Shown here: piece after piece, positions 16,508-24,980 of the stretch
How positions within the stretch are numbered: the first letter of the stretch is position 1
How the letters are laid out: the number at the start of each line of letters is the position of its first letter
The notes under the pieces: model-generated
What the model saw: only the letters and a program-made list of their open reading frames with translations
Databases searched by the model: none
Told to the model about the DNA's origin: nothing
From: Thermosipho ferrireducens
GTDB lineage: Bacteria > Thermotogota > Thermotogae > Thermotogales > Fervidobacteriaceae
Assembly: GCF_017358165.1 (NCBI RefSeq)
Contig: NZ_CP071446.1
Location: 248,001 to 312,000, forward strand
Direction: 5' to 3'
DNA: 64,000 bases
Position numbers and translations under genes: made by a program

Positions 16508-17386
16508 ATGGCTTCCAGGTTAAAAAAGCGAGAAGGAATAATCGGATGGGGATTTTCAGCAACATATTTAATATATGCCGCTATATTCTGGGGATACCCT
16601 TTTGTCTGGCTGGTTATTTTATCTTTTACGCGATGGAGATTTTTTGGTACACCGAAACCTGTTGGTTTTGGAAATTTTGTCAGGCTTTTTTCTGATCCCA
16701 TTTTCTGGAGAATATTCTTAAATACAGTAAATTTTATGATATATTTTATTCCCATGGTTTTAATATTTTCCTTTCTTTTTGCTCTGGCTTTGTCGAGAGT
16801 ACGACTGTTTAGAACCTTTTTCGCCTTAAGTTTCTTAATAGCCAATGTTTCTTCTGGTGTTGCATATTCAATACTCTTTTCGAATCTGTTTTCTGAAAGT
16901 GGTCCACTCAATAATTTTTTATACAAATGGATAGGAAAAACTATTCCCTGGTTCAGTGACCCACAACTTGCTTTATTATCAATTGCCATAATGGTTACCT
17001 GGAAATTTGTTGGATATTATGGATTAATATTATTTGCCGGCCTCAATGCTATTCCAAAATCACTTTACGAAGCTGCTGATCTTGATGGTGCTACAAACTG
17101 GACAAAATTCTGGAAAATAACGCTACCTCTTATTAATCCAGCTTTAACCACTGTTCTGGTATTTGCTGTGAATTTAACTTTTGGAATTTTTACCGAACCG
17201 TATATGATAACTGGTGGCGGACCAATGAGAAGAACACTGACATTTATGATGCATATTTATACGACAGCATTTCAAAGAATGAATCCATCTTATGCTGCAT
17301 CCTTAGCTGTTATAACAGGTCTGTTAAGTTACGGCTGTGTCATGTTAGTTAGATGGTTGGTGGAAAAAGAGGTGAATATAGTATGA
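16508..17386 (+). CDS. sugar ABC transporter permease, MalF type
   Basis: A 292-residue membrane protein with six hydrophobic segments. The EAA loop that docks the ATPase reads EAADLDGATNWTKFWKITLP (about 200-219). The ATG at 16508 is 6 bases after GAGGTG and is preferred over one 15 bases upstream. Its TGA overlaps the ATG of the MalG-type gene. With that gene it forms the heterodimeric channel of a CUT1 importer; no ATPase gene is present in the operon. Confidence 0.92.
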   Translation: MASRLKKREGIIGWGFSATYLIYAAIFWGYPFVWLVILSFTRWRFFGTPKPVGFGNFVRLFSDPIFWRIFLNTVNFMIYFIPMVLIFSFLFALALSRVRLFRTFFALSFLIANVSSGVAYSILFSNLFSESGPLNNFLYKWIGKTIPWFSDPQLALLSIAIMVTWKFVGYYGLILFAGLNAIPKSLYEAADLDGATNWTKFWKITLPLINPALTTVLVFAVNLTFGIFTEPYMITGGGPMRRTLTFMMHIYTTAFQRMNPSYAASLAVITGLLSYGCVMLVRWLVEKEVNIV

Positions 17387-18207
17387 AAAAGAAAAAAATA
17401 GGAGATTTTATTATATATTTTTTCCTGTTTTTAGGGGCTATTATCTGGATATATCCCTATTTCTGGCTTTTGTTTTCTTCTTTCAAGCCTTCAAGTGAAA
17501 TATATACACAATTCTGGCCTACCCGTTTTACTTTAGATCACTATAAATTTATATTTGTAATGGCCGGAAAAATGCAAAGACCGTTTTTAAGAGCCCTTGG
17601 AAATAGTATATACATTTCTTTTACCGTAACCTTTTCAGTGGTTCTGACTTCCGCGTTTTTTGGTTACGTATTAGCAAAATTAGACTATAAAGGAAGAAAA
17701 ACTATATTTAATTTCATACTGTTTCAGATGCTATTCCCTGGATTTATGTTTATAGTACCGTTGTTTGTATTAATTAGAAATCTCAGGCTTTTGAATACAT
17801 ATTCTGCTATTATTTTACCTGCAATAGTAAGCGCATGGGGTACATTTATGTTCACGCAGGCTTATAAATCGATACCATCTGATTATATAGAAGCCGCAAA
17901 AATAGATGGTGCCAATACATTCTGGATTGTAACAAGAGTAATGTTCCCGCTTGTACGATCAACGGCCTCCATAGTAGGGCTATTCACTTTTATAGGGACA
18001 TGGGACAACTTTATGTGGCCGTTGATAGTAATGAAAGATTATGAAAAAATGCCTCTTTCTGTACTCCTGGCAAGTTTCAACCATGAATACAGCAGTTATG
18101 TAGGTCCAATTCTTGCGGGTTCCGTCATTCAAACAATTCCCATGGTGTTGATATTCCTCATGTTCAGGAAATATTTCTTGCAGGGAATTTCTTTATCACT
18201 AAAGTAA
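17383..18207 (+). CDS. sugar ABC transporter permease, MalG type
   Basis: A 274-residue membrane protein with six hydrophobic segments and the EAA loop EAAKIDGANTFWIVTRVMFP (about 180-199). I start it at the ATG at 17383, which overlaps the stop codon of the MalF-type gene (ATGA) and follows AGAGGTG; an in-frame start 30 bases further upstream lacks a site. It ends 14 bases before the GH130 gene with AAAGGAGGT between. Partner of the preceding permease. Confidence 0.92.
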   Translation: MKKKKIGDFIIYFFLFLGAIIWIYPYFWLLFSSFKPSSEIYTQFWPTRFTLDHYKFIFVMAGKMQRPFLRALGNSIYISFTVTFSVVLTSAFFGYVLAKLDYKGRKTIFNFILFQMLFPGFMFIVPLFVLIRNLRLLNTYSAIILPAIVSAWGTFMFTQAYKSIPSDYIEAAKIDGANTFWIVTRVMFPLVRSTASIVGLFTFIGTWDNFMWPLIVMKDYEKMPLSVLLASFNHEYSSYVGPILAGSVIQTIPMVLIFLMFRKYFLQGISLSLK

Positions 18208-18221
18208 AGGAGGTATTTGAA

Positions 18222-19106
18222 ATGGAACTTAAATTACAACGCCACCCTAAAAATCCTTTATTTGGTCCTAACCCAAATCATTTATGGGAAAGCAGGTTTG
18301 TATTTAATCCTGCGGTTGCTTACGATGGAGAATTATTTCATATGCTTTACAGAGCTCAGGGCGAAGACATGGTTTCAAGATTAGGTTATGCTGTGAGTGT
18401 CGATGGAGTTAACTGGAATCGCTTTGAAAAACCTGTATTTACACCGTCAACGCAGGCAGAACTTTATGGAGTAGAGGATCCAAGAATCACGTATCTTGAA
18501 GGCTACTATTATATTAACTACACTGCATATTCACCAACAGGTATTAAAGTTGCAATGGCACGTACCAAAAATTTTATAACTTACGAAAGATTTGGCACCA
18601 TTTTACCAGAAAGTCCTAACAAAGACGCGGCATTGTTTCCAGAAAAGATAAATGGAAAATATGTTTTAATACACAGAATAGAACCCGATATATGGCTTGC
18701 TTTTTCAGATGATTTAATACATTGGGATAACTATGTCTCAATAGCAAAGCCTCGAAAAGACTCATGGGACAATTTAAAGATTGGCGCAGGAGCTCCGCCA
18801 ATAAAAACAGAACATGGATGGCTTTTGCTATACCACGGAGTAGAAAAGGCAGCACGTTCTATATACAGGCTTGGTTTTATACTTCTTGATTTAAATGATC
18901 CTACAAAGGTAATAAAACGTTCAGAAGAACCGATTCTGGAACCAGAAGAAGAATGGGAAATTTTTGGAGGGGTACCTAACGTTGTATTTTCAGATGCAAT
19001 GGTACGATACAAAGATAAATACTACGTTTATTATGGAGGAGCAGATAATTATATAGCTCTTGCTACAATAGATGTAGAGGAAGTAGAAAAGTGGGCTAAA
19101 AGTTAA
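18222..19106 (+). CDS. GH130 family beta-mannoside phosphorylase/hydrolase
   Basis: A 294-residue five-bladed beta-propeller enzyme of glycoside hydrolase family 130. The conserved GVEDPRI block with the proton-donor Asp (D86) is at 83-89, and the family segments FNPAVAYDGELFHMLYRAQG near the N terminus and HGVEKAARSIYRLGFILLDL near 205-225 are present. Family members reversibly phosphorolyse beta-1,4-mannosyl bonds (for example mannosyl-glucose, mannobiose or mannosyl-N-acetylglucosamine); which one cannot be decided by eye. No signal peptide, so it is cytoplasmic and acts on imported oligosaccharide. Last gene of the LacI-controlled operon. Confidence 0.92.
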   Translation: MELKLQRHPKNPLFGPNPNHLWESRFVFNPAVAYDGELFHMLYRAQGEDMVSRLGYAVSVDGVNWNRFEKPVFTPSTQAELYGVEDPRITYLEGYYYINYTAYSPTGIKVAMARTKNFITYERFGTILPESPNKDAALFPEKINGKYVLIHRIEPDIWLAFSDDLIHWDNYVSIAKPRKDSWDNLKIGAGAPPIKTEHGWLLLYHGVEKAARSIYRLGFILLDLNDPTKVIKRSEEPILEPEEEWEIFGGVPNVVFSDAMVRYKDKYYVYYGGADNYIALATIDVEEVEKWAKS

Positions 19107-19110
19107 TCGC

Positions 19111-19133
19111 AGAAGAGGCTTTACGCCTCTTCT
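19111..19133. terminator. hairpin between convergent sugar operons
   Basis: AGAAGAGGC (19111-19119) pairs with GCCTCTTCT (19125-19133) around a 5-base loop. It lies between the convergent GH130 and ROK genes. The T runs on both sides are poor, so termination may be partial. Confidence 0.65.
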
Positions 19134-19135
19134 GT

Positions 19136-20266
19136 TCAGGTTGTTATATGAAACAGATTTTTCTCAATTGCAAGAAGCAATGCCCCATATAAATACGGAT
19201 TACCTTTAAACGTAGAACGCACAATCTTTAAACTTTCTGTTGCTTCAAAAAGGGCTCGCTGTTTAACCTCTTTGGTAATGCGTTTAATTGTTTCATCGTC
19301 AAAATTTAGTGCTTCTCCTCCCAGAATAACAACTTCCGGATTTAAAATATTCACAATATTTGCTATTCCTACCGAAATATTTTTTATGTAATCATTTATA
19401 AGCTTTTTTGCTTCTGGTTTTTCAATAAGAGTATGAAATTTTTCCAGTATCGTATCCCCGGCAAGTTTATCAGGTCCAAATTTTCGCACAGGCCAATAAA
19501 TTGAAGCATAATTTTCCCAGCAGCCTCTGTTGCCGCATCTACACTTTTCACTCTCAGAAAATTCGATCGTGGTATGTCCCGCCTCTCCAGCGGTAAAGCT
19601 TGGTCCCCTGTAAACTTTTCCATTTAAATACAAGCCTGTTCCTACACCTTCTCTAATCACAACATAAACAGCAGATAAAGTGGTTTTCATATCCGAATTT
19701 GCATGTATTTCTCCAAATACTGCCAGATTAGCCTCGTTATCCATCAAAATAGGAGTATCTGTGCGGAGGAATTTTTTTATTGAAACTTTTCGCCAGTCTA
19801 AATACGGAACATAAGAAATTTCAAACGTGTTCATATTTACCATCCCTGGAAAAGACATGGAGATAGCATCAATTTCTGGAAGTGTTTCCAAAATTTTATG
19901 AACTTTTTTAAAAAATAAATCAGGAGTATCTGGCGTTTTGAATCTACTTAAAATTTTTATAGATTTATCAAATTTACCAATAGCGTAAGTGGTAAATGTA
20001 ACACCCACATCAAAAAGTAAAACTTTATAGGCTTTGCTATTTGGCGCCAAAAGAATCCTGCTTCGACCTAAAGAAGAAGCCTCTTTTTTACTCTCAACCA
20101 CAAAACCTCTTTCCATCAGCTCTTTCACCATACGTGAAACAGTAGTAGGAGACAGATTTGTTATCTGTGAAATCTCTGTTCTTGAAACTTCACCCGCTTC
20201 AAAAATAGTTTTCAAAACTAACAATCTGTTGTTTTCTCTTAAGCTTCCATGATGCAATCTTTTCAT
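19136..20266 (-). CDS. ROK family transcriptional repressor
   Basis: A 376-residue regulator: an N-terminal winged helix (about 10-75, with SRTEISQITNLSPTTVSRMV) joined to a ROK sugar-kinase-like domain. The ROK zinc motif CRCGNRGCWE and the sugar-binding GEAGH motif are present. It is the last gene of the minus-strand operon, 6 bases after the second permease, so it probably senses the sugar this transporter imports. In Thermotogota ROK repressors commonly control sugar import genes; the effector here, perhaps glucose by analogy with the binding protein, is an inference. Confidence 0.9.
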   Translation of the reverse strand: MKRLHHGSLRENNRLLVLKTIFEAGEVSRTEISQITNLSPTTVSRMVKELMERGFVVESKKEASSLGRSRILLAPNSKAYKVLLFDVGVTFTTYAIGKFDKSIKILSRFKTPDTPDLFFKKVHKILETLPEIDAISMSFPGMVNMNTFEISYVPYLDWRKVSIKKFLRTDTPILMDNEANLAVFGEIHANSDMKTTLSAVYVVIREGVGTGLYLNGKVYRGPSFTAGEAGHTTIEFSESEKCRCGNRGCWENYASIYWPVRKFGPDKLAGDTILEKFHTLIEKPEAKKLINDYIKNISVGIANIVNILNPEVVILGGEALNFDDETIKRITKEVKQRALFEATESLKIVRSTFKGNPYLYGALLLAIEKNLFHITT

Positions 20267-20272
20267 ATTCTT

Positions 20273-21088
20273 TCATCCTTTCACCGAACCTGCTAACAGG
20301 CCTCTTATAAAGTATTTTCCAAGTAACACATAAACAACGAGAGTAGGCAGTGCAGTAATCAACGCTCCAGCCATTTGAACATTCCACTCTACCACCTGAC
20401 TTCCAGCAAGATTTACTAAAGCTACTGTCACTGGCTGCTTGTCAGGACTACTTGTTACTGTAACTGCGAATAAAAACTCATTCCAGATATTTGTAAACTG
20501 CCATATTATCACAACAACAAATGCGGGAATGGAAATTGGAAACAATACTTTAGAGTAAGTCTTAAAAAAGCCTGCACCATCCATGTACGCAGCCTCCACA
20601 AGTTCATCTGGTACCTCACTATAATAATTTCTAAATATAAGTGTAGTTATTGGTATCCCATAAACTACATGGACGAGTATCAAACCAGGAATCGTTCCGT
20701 AAAGTTTTATACTTTGAAGAAACCTGATAAGTGGAAAAAGGACACTCTGATAAGGTATAAACATACCGAATAATATCAATGTAAAAATTAAATTAGCATA
20801 TTTAAATCTCACTTTTGAAAAAACATACCCATTTATTGAACCAAGAAAAGCTGATATTATTGTCGCTGGAATAGTTAAATAAAAACTATTCTTTAAATTT
20901 GGGCCGAGTTTCTGAAAAGCCTTTATAAAACCACTAAAGGACCAATTAGCAGGTAGCTTCCACATGTCAGAAATTCCTATTTCCTCTAAAGGCTTAAACG
21001 TAGTAGCAAGCAGAACATAAATTGGTATCAGTATAAAAAGTGCAATTACAGCCAGGAGAAAGTAAGTAAAAAATTCTCTAATTTTCAT
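20273..21088 (-). CDS. sugar ABC transporter permease, MalG type (second system)
   Basis: A 271-residue six-segment membrane protein with EAA loop EAAYMDGAGFFKTYSKVLFP (about 162-181). Its ATG shares a base with the stop codon of the MalF-type gene (TAATG). It forms the permease pair of the ROK-linked importer. As in the convergent operon, no ATPase gene is linked. Confidence 0.92.
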   Translation of the reverse strand: MKIREFFTYFLLAVIALFILIPIYVLLATTFKPLEEIGISDMWKLPANWSFSGFIKAFQKLGPNLKNSFYLTIPATIISAFLGSINGYVFSKVRFKYANLIFTLILFGMFIPYQSVLFPLIRFLQSIKLYGTIPGLILVHVVYGIPITTLIFRNYYSEVPDELVEAAYMDGAGFFKTYSKVLFPISIPAFVVVIIWQFTNIWNEFLFAVTVTSSPDKQPVTVALVNLAGSQVVEWNVQMAGALITALPTLVVYVLLGKYFIRGLLAGSVKG

Positions 21089-22005
21089 TATTTCTCACCT
21101 CTCATGCTTGAAACCAGATAAGGAATAATAACAATAGCTACAAACAAAAGCATTATTATCGCAATTGCAGAACCCATAGCGTATCTGTTACTTCTAAATG
21201 TTAATTCAAACATGTATATGGCCGGAACATCTGTTACAAAGTTCGGTCCACTTCCTGTCATGGCAAATACAAGATCAAATATCTTCAGAGAAATGTGACC
21301 TAATATTATAAGCGCGCTTAAAGTAATAGGTTTCAATAAAGGCATTTTAATCTTCCAGAATATCTTCCATTCGCTTGCTCCATCAACTTTAGCAGCTTCT
21401 ATTATGTCATTTGGAATTCCTCGTAACCCTGCAAGATACATTGCCATAGTATAACCTGCAAGCTGCCAAACTGCAGCAATTATAACAGCGATAAGCGCAA
21501 CGTTAAACTTTCCCAGAGAATAAGTGCTTGTATACCAGCCCCACATAAAGTTATCGAGTCCTAATTTTTGAAAAAGTAAATTTAATCCCTGTGGATTTGC
21601 TGGTAACGTACCAGGGGCAAAAATCCAGCTCCAAACTGTACCTGTAACAACAAAAGAAATAGCCATGGGAAATAAAAAGATATTTTGAAAAAACTTTGAA
21701 CCTTTAAGACCTTTGTCAATAAGAATAGCCATCAAAATCCCTAAACTAATAGCACCAAATAAAAAGAAAATTGTAAAAAATAAAGTATTCCACAGATCAG
21801 TTTGAAATCTGGTGTCTTGAAATAACCGCTCGTAATTTCTGAAGCCGACAAATTTATACACACCTCTTAGCAACTTCGAAAAACTATTCCAATTTGAAAA
21901 AGAAACTCTAACTGTCCACGAAATAAACCCATATACAAAAATTGCTATTGCTATTATAGAAGGTAAAATCACAAAAATGCCAATTATAACGTTTTTCTTT
22001 TTCAA
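21088..22005 (-). CDS. sugar ABC transporter permease, MalF type (second system)
   Basis: A 305-residue membrane protein with six hydrophobic segments and EAA loop EAAKVDGASEWKIFWKIKMP (about 203-222). Translation starts after GGAGGGAAAAAG. It follows the binding protein gene with a terminator-like hairpin in the 54-base gap and overlaps the next permease. Partner of the MalG-type protein in a CUT1 importer. Confidence 0.92.
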   Translation of the reverse strand: MKKKNVIIGIFVILPSIIAIAIFVYGFISWTVRVSFSNWNSFSKLLRGVYKFVGFRNYERLFQDTRFQTDLWNTLFFTIFFLFGAISLGILMAILIDKGLKGSKFFQNIFLFPMAISFVVTGTVWSWIFAPGTLPANPQGLNLLFQKLGLDNFMWGWYTSTYSLGKFNVALIAVIIAAVWQLAGYTMAMYLAGLRGIPNDIIEAAKVDGASEWKIFWKIKMPLLKPITLSALIILGHISLKIFDLVFAMTGSGPNFVTDVPAIYMFELTFRSNRYAMGSAIAIIMLLFVAIVIIPYLVSSMRGEK

Positions 22006-22026
22006 GCTTTTTCCCTCCTTACAAAA

Positions 22027-22044
22027 GGGGCGGAAATCCGCCCC
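22027..22044 (-). terminator. intra-operon terminator-like hairpin after binding protein (second system)
   Basis: On the minus strand GGGGCGG and CCGCCCC form a 7-bp GC-rich stem with a 4-base loop followed by TTTTGT. It lies between the binding protein and permease genes, mirroring the arrangement at 16441. Confidence 0.78.
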
Positions 22045-22059
22045 TCTTTACCCAGGATT

Positions 22060-23310
22060 TTAGTCTATAAGATAATCATTATCCTCTGCTATCCAGAGAA
22101 TTTCCTTAAATGTTTTATTAACATCTTGCTCGGTAACAAACTTGTTTATTGCATCCATTAATGCTGTAGCAAAGGCTTCAGGAGCAGCTGAACCATGGAT
22201 TATGGAAGGAGAAATCGCCTTTGTTGAGAAATCTTTCATAGACCATTGGAGGTAAACATCATATTTGCTTTTGTCAGCATCAACTCTTGCAGGAATTGAA
22301 CCTTTAATAGGATTAAATGTATCCTGAGCTTCAACTGTAGCGAGGAATTTTAACCATTTAATAGCATTTTCTCTGTGAGGAGCATTTTTCGGAAGACCAA
22401 ATGTATCGGAAACAAGCATAAATGCATTTTGTGTTCCTGGAAGTGCAAACCATCCGAACTCTTTTCCAGGTTTCCAGCCAAGTGTTTTAAGATATCCTTC
22501 AGCCCAATCACCCATCATATTGGAAAATGCTTTACCTTCAAAAACCATTCTCGTTGCATCCTGCCATGTCAAAGCAGAATGATCCGCGTTTACATATTTC
22601 AAAATATCTTTCATAATAGATAACGCACGTTTTATAGCTGGATCGTTAAATGAAGCTTCACCTTTCCAGAGCTTGTTGTATTTTTCAGGACCTAATTCTG
22701 CAAGCATTATGCTTTCAAACAGATGAAGTGATGTCCATTTATTTTTATCTCCCAAGGCTATTCCTACATATCCCATCTTTTGAGCCTTATCAAGGTACAT
22801 CAAAAATTCAGTCCATGTTGTTGGCTCTTTTGTCATGCCTATTTTCTTAGCTATTTCTTTGTTGTAAAACACAACATTTGCCCTGTGAACATTTACTGGA
22901 ACAGAATACACTTCACCTTTGTAGCTTACGATATCAATGAGGGCCTTTGGAAACTTATCGTAAGCACCTACTTCTTTTAACAAATCTGTGATTGGCTCCA
23001 TTAATCCTGGAATAACATAAGTATCTGTTAGTTCCATACCCGCGTGAACCTGGAATGAATCAGGAGGATTTCCCCCTAGCATTCTTGTTTTAAGCACTGC
23101 TTTTGCGTTTGTTCCAGCTCCACCTGCAACTGCCGCATTAATAATCTTTACATCTGGATAATACTGGTTGAAGAGTTTAAACAATGCCATCAAACCTTCT
23201 TCTTCACCACCGCCTGTCCACCAGCTAAATATCTCAAGAGCATTTTCTGCAGCAAAGACCATTCCAAAGGCAATAAACATAATACCCAGAACAATGATAA
23301 ACCGTTTCAT
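22060..23310 (-). CDS. sugar ABC transporter substrate-binding protein, glucose/mannose-type
   Basis: A 416-residue family 1 binding protein with signal peptide MKRFIIVLGIMFIAFGMVFA and no lipobox. The mature start ENALEIFSWWTGGGEEEGL is the pattern of glucose/galactose/mannose binders of the Thermus type, and SVPVNVHRANVVFYNKEI and MVFEGKAFSNMMGDWAEGY match that subgroup. First gene of SBP-permease-permease-ROK. The glucose-type assignment rests on motif similarity only. I could not place a convincing promoter in the AT-rich leader upstream. Confidence 0.88.
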   Translation of the reverse strand: MKRFIIVLGIMFIAFGMVFAAENALEIFSWWTGGGEEEGLMALFKLFNQYYPDVKIINAAVAGGAGTNAKAVLKTRMLGGNPPDSFQVHAGMELTDTYVIPGLMEPITDLLKEVGAYDKFPKALIDIVSYKGEVYSVPVNVHRANVVFYNKEIAKKIGMTKEPTTWTEFLMYLDKAQKMGYVGIALGDKNKWTSLHLFESIMLAELGPEKYNKLWKGEASFNDPAIKRALSIMKDILKYVNADHSALTWQDATRMVFEGKAFSNMMGDWAEGYLKTLGWKPGKEFGWFALPGTQNAFMLVSDTFGLPKNAPHRENAIKWLKFLATVEAQDTFNPIKGSIPARVDADKSKYDVYLQWSMKDFSTKAISPSIIHGSAAPEAFATALMDAINKFVTEQDVNKTFKEILWIAEDNDYLID

Positions 23311-23510
23311 ACTTACACCTCCCTATTTAAAATATGGAACGACAGTTATTTTTTTTCAGAAAGAAAATAACATAAATAGATATAAAAAACCAAAGACAAT
23401 TAGAAAGCAATATCAATAAAAATAATGCAAAAAATTAAAAAATCTTCCATGTTCGCCTCATTTCTGAGGTTGTAAATTGTAAAAATTATTTTTTGTTTCC
23501 ACTAACACTT

Positions 23511-23860
23511 GCAAGATCCTTCGCACTTCGTGCTCAAGGCAGGTCTTGCCAACCACACTAACCTCGCTAACTCTCGCTAACTCTCGCTAACCTCGCCATT
23601 TATAAGATCCCTCGTCGCTGCGCTCCTCGGAATGACATTTTCTTTTTTTGTCATCCTGAGCGTGGCGAAGGATCTTGTTTTTTACCAACCTCGCTAACCT
23701 CGCCAATCTTGCCAACTCTCGCTAAATACAAGATTCCTCACCCTTTGGGTTCGGAATGACAACCTCTTTCCCTGTCATCCCGAGGAACGAAGTGACGAGG
23801 GGAATGTCATCCTGAGGAGCGAAGCGACGAAGGATCTTGTCTTTTACAGAATGACAAAAA
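23511..23860. repeat. mosaic intergenic repeat block R3
   Basis: Begins with an arm GCAAGATCCTTCGCACTTCG to CAAGGCAGGTCTTGCC, then a run of CTCGCTAAC-type units at about 23565-23600, a type A arm to GGAATGACA near 23635, a type B arm GTCATCCTGAGCGTGGCGAA, a second run of units near 23687-23725, a copy with the ACCCTTTGGGTTCGGAATGACA variant, and two more B arms at about 23788-23845. It bounds the first MNT/HEPN pair on its 5' side. The remaining 0.4 kb of this 0.75-kb gap has no gene. Confidence 0.88.
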
Positions 23861-23925
23861 GGAGGAGACCAACTCTTGCTTCTTTATTATCTCTCTTACC
23901 AAAACTCTCCATATTTTGCCAAAAA

Positions 23926-23934
23926 TGTTATAAT
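23926..23934 (+). promoter_or_regulatory. extended -10 promoter of MNT/HEPN pair 1
   Basis: TGTTATAAT contains the TG-N extension and a consensus TATAAT; no good -35 box is found 17 bases upstream. It would give a leader of about 125 bases. Confidence 0.45.
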
Positions 23935-24066
23935 AACACTGCAAATTGTTAAAAGCTAAATGTTACAACAATCAACATCTTGGAATTACTATGATAATGA
24001 TTGACATGCTAAAAGAATGTATCATTGCATATAAAAAAGATATAGACACATAAAGGAGGTTTTTTA

Positions 24067-24357
24067 ATGAAAAACCTTAAAGAAATCAAAGATGTTCTTG
24101 AAAAGCACAGAGAAGATATAAGAGAAAAATACGGAGTGATTATCCTTGGTATCTTCGGCTCTTTTGTAAGAGGCGAGCAGAGTGAAGAGAGTGATATAGA
24201 TATACTGATTGAAATCGAAAAACCTATAGGCTTGAAATTTTTCGAGCTCTGGGATGAACTTGAAAAACTTCTCGGATGTAAAGTTGACCTTGTAAGAAAA
24301 AAACTTTTAAGAAAAGAAATCAGGAACGATATTTTGAAGGAGGTCATTGAAATATGA
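24067..24357 (+). CDS. mntA: MNT-type nucleotidyltransferase antitoxin (pair 1)
   Basis: A 96-residue minimal nucleotidyltransferase. The catalytic pattern GSFVRGEQSEESDIDILIEI (about 37-56) holds the GSxxRGE and DxD motifs. Proteins of this type are antitoxins of HepT toxins and inactivate them by adenylylating a Tyr in the toxin. Preceded by AAAGGAGG; its TGA overlaps the hepT ATG (ATGA). Antitoxin-first order. The pair lies between repeat blocks R3 and R4. Confidence 0.9.
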   Translation: MKNLKEIKDVLEKHREDIREKYGVIILGIFGSFVRGEQSEESDIDILIEIEKPIGLKFFELWDELEKLLGCKVDLVRKKLLRKEIRNDILKEVIEI

Positions 24358-24713
24358 AAAGAAAAGCCTCACTTTACATAAAAGATATAATAGATTCCAT
24401 AACAAAAATTGAAGAATTCGTAGGCAACATGAATTTTAAAGATTTTACAACAGACGATAAGACTTCAAGTGCGGTAATTAGAAAACTTGAAATAATCGGT
24501 GAGGCGACAAAGCAATTACCTGAGTCAATTAGAAATAGATTCAAAGAAATTCCCTGGCCAGCTATGGCAAAAACCAGAGATAAAATAATACATTTTTATC
24601 ATGGCGTAGATTACGAAATTATATGGGAAATAATAAAAAAAGACCTTCCTCTTTTAAAATCAAAACTCGCTAAAATATACGATTTATTACTAAAAGAAGA
24701 ACATTCAAAATGA
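24354..24713 (+). CDS. hepT: HepT-like HEPN ribonuclease toxin (pair 1)
   Basis: A 119-residue all-helical HEPN protein. The R-x4-H active-site motif is RDKIIHFYHG (about 76-85); the Tyr two residues after His is the residue adenylylated by MNT partners in studied systems. The KLEIIGEATKQLPESIR helix is typical of HepT. Translationally coupled to its antitoxin. It is expected to cleave RNA when freed. It differs clearly from the HepT proteins at 40.5 and 43.3 kb. Confidence 0.9.
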   Translation: MKRKASLYIKDIIDSITKIEEFVGNMNFKDFTTDDKTSSAVIRKLEIIGEATKQLPESIRNRFKEIPWPAMAKTRDKIIHFYHGVDYEIIWEIIKKDLPLLKSKLAKIYDLLLKEEHSK

Positions 24714-24734
24714 CAAAAAACTTATTCTTTTACT

Positions 24735-24903
24735 AACTCTTGCAAGATCCCCCGCACTCTGTGCTCAGGACAGGTCTTGCCAACCACACTAACCTCGCTA
24801 ACACTCGCCAACCTCGCCAGTTATAAGATTCCTCGTCGCTGCGCTCCTCGGAATGACATAGGGAAGAGCCAATCTCGCTAATCTTGCTAACTCTTGCCAA
24901 TTA
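24735..24903. repeat. mosaic intergenic repeat block R4
   Basis: Arm GCAAGATCCCCCGCACTCTG to GACAGGTCTTGCC, CTCGCTAAC-type units at about 24776-24822, a type A arm AAGATTCCTCGTCGCTGCGC to GGAATGACA, then a second unit run (about 24869-24902). It closes the first MNT/HEPN cassette on its 3' side and ends just before the terminator of the housekeeping operon. The first 80 bases closely match the start of R3. Confidence 0.88.
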
Positions 24904-24939
24904 TAAAAAAACGCTCCCGATGGTTAAACACGGGAGCGT
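24904..24939 (-). terminator. rho-independent terminator of the metG-ftcD housekeeping operon
   Basis: On the minus strand ACGCTCCCG and CGGGAGCGT form a 9-bp stem followed by TTTTTTTATAA. Confidence 0.92.
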
Positions 24940-24980
24940 AACTTAATCTGTAATCTATTTTAAACTTTCATTTACAATAA

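Noticed and set aside
23916-23934. TTGCCA plus TATAAT as a full promoter before MNT/HEPN pair 1
   Set aside because: The spacer is only 7 bases; only the extended -10 is retained.
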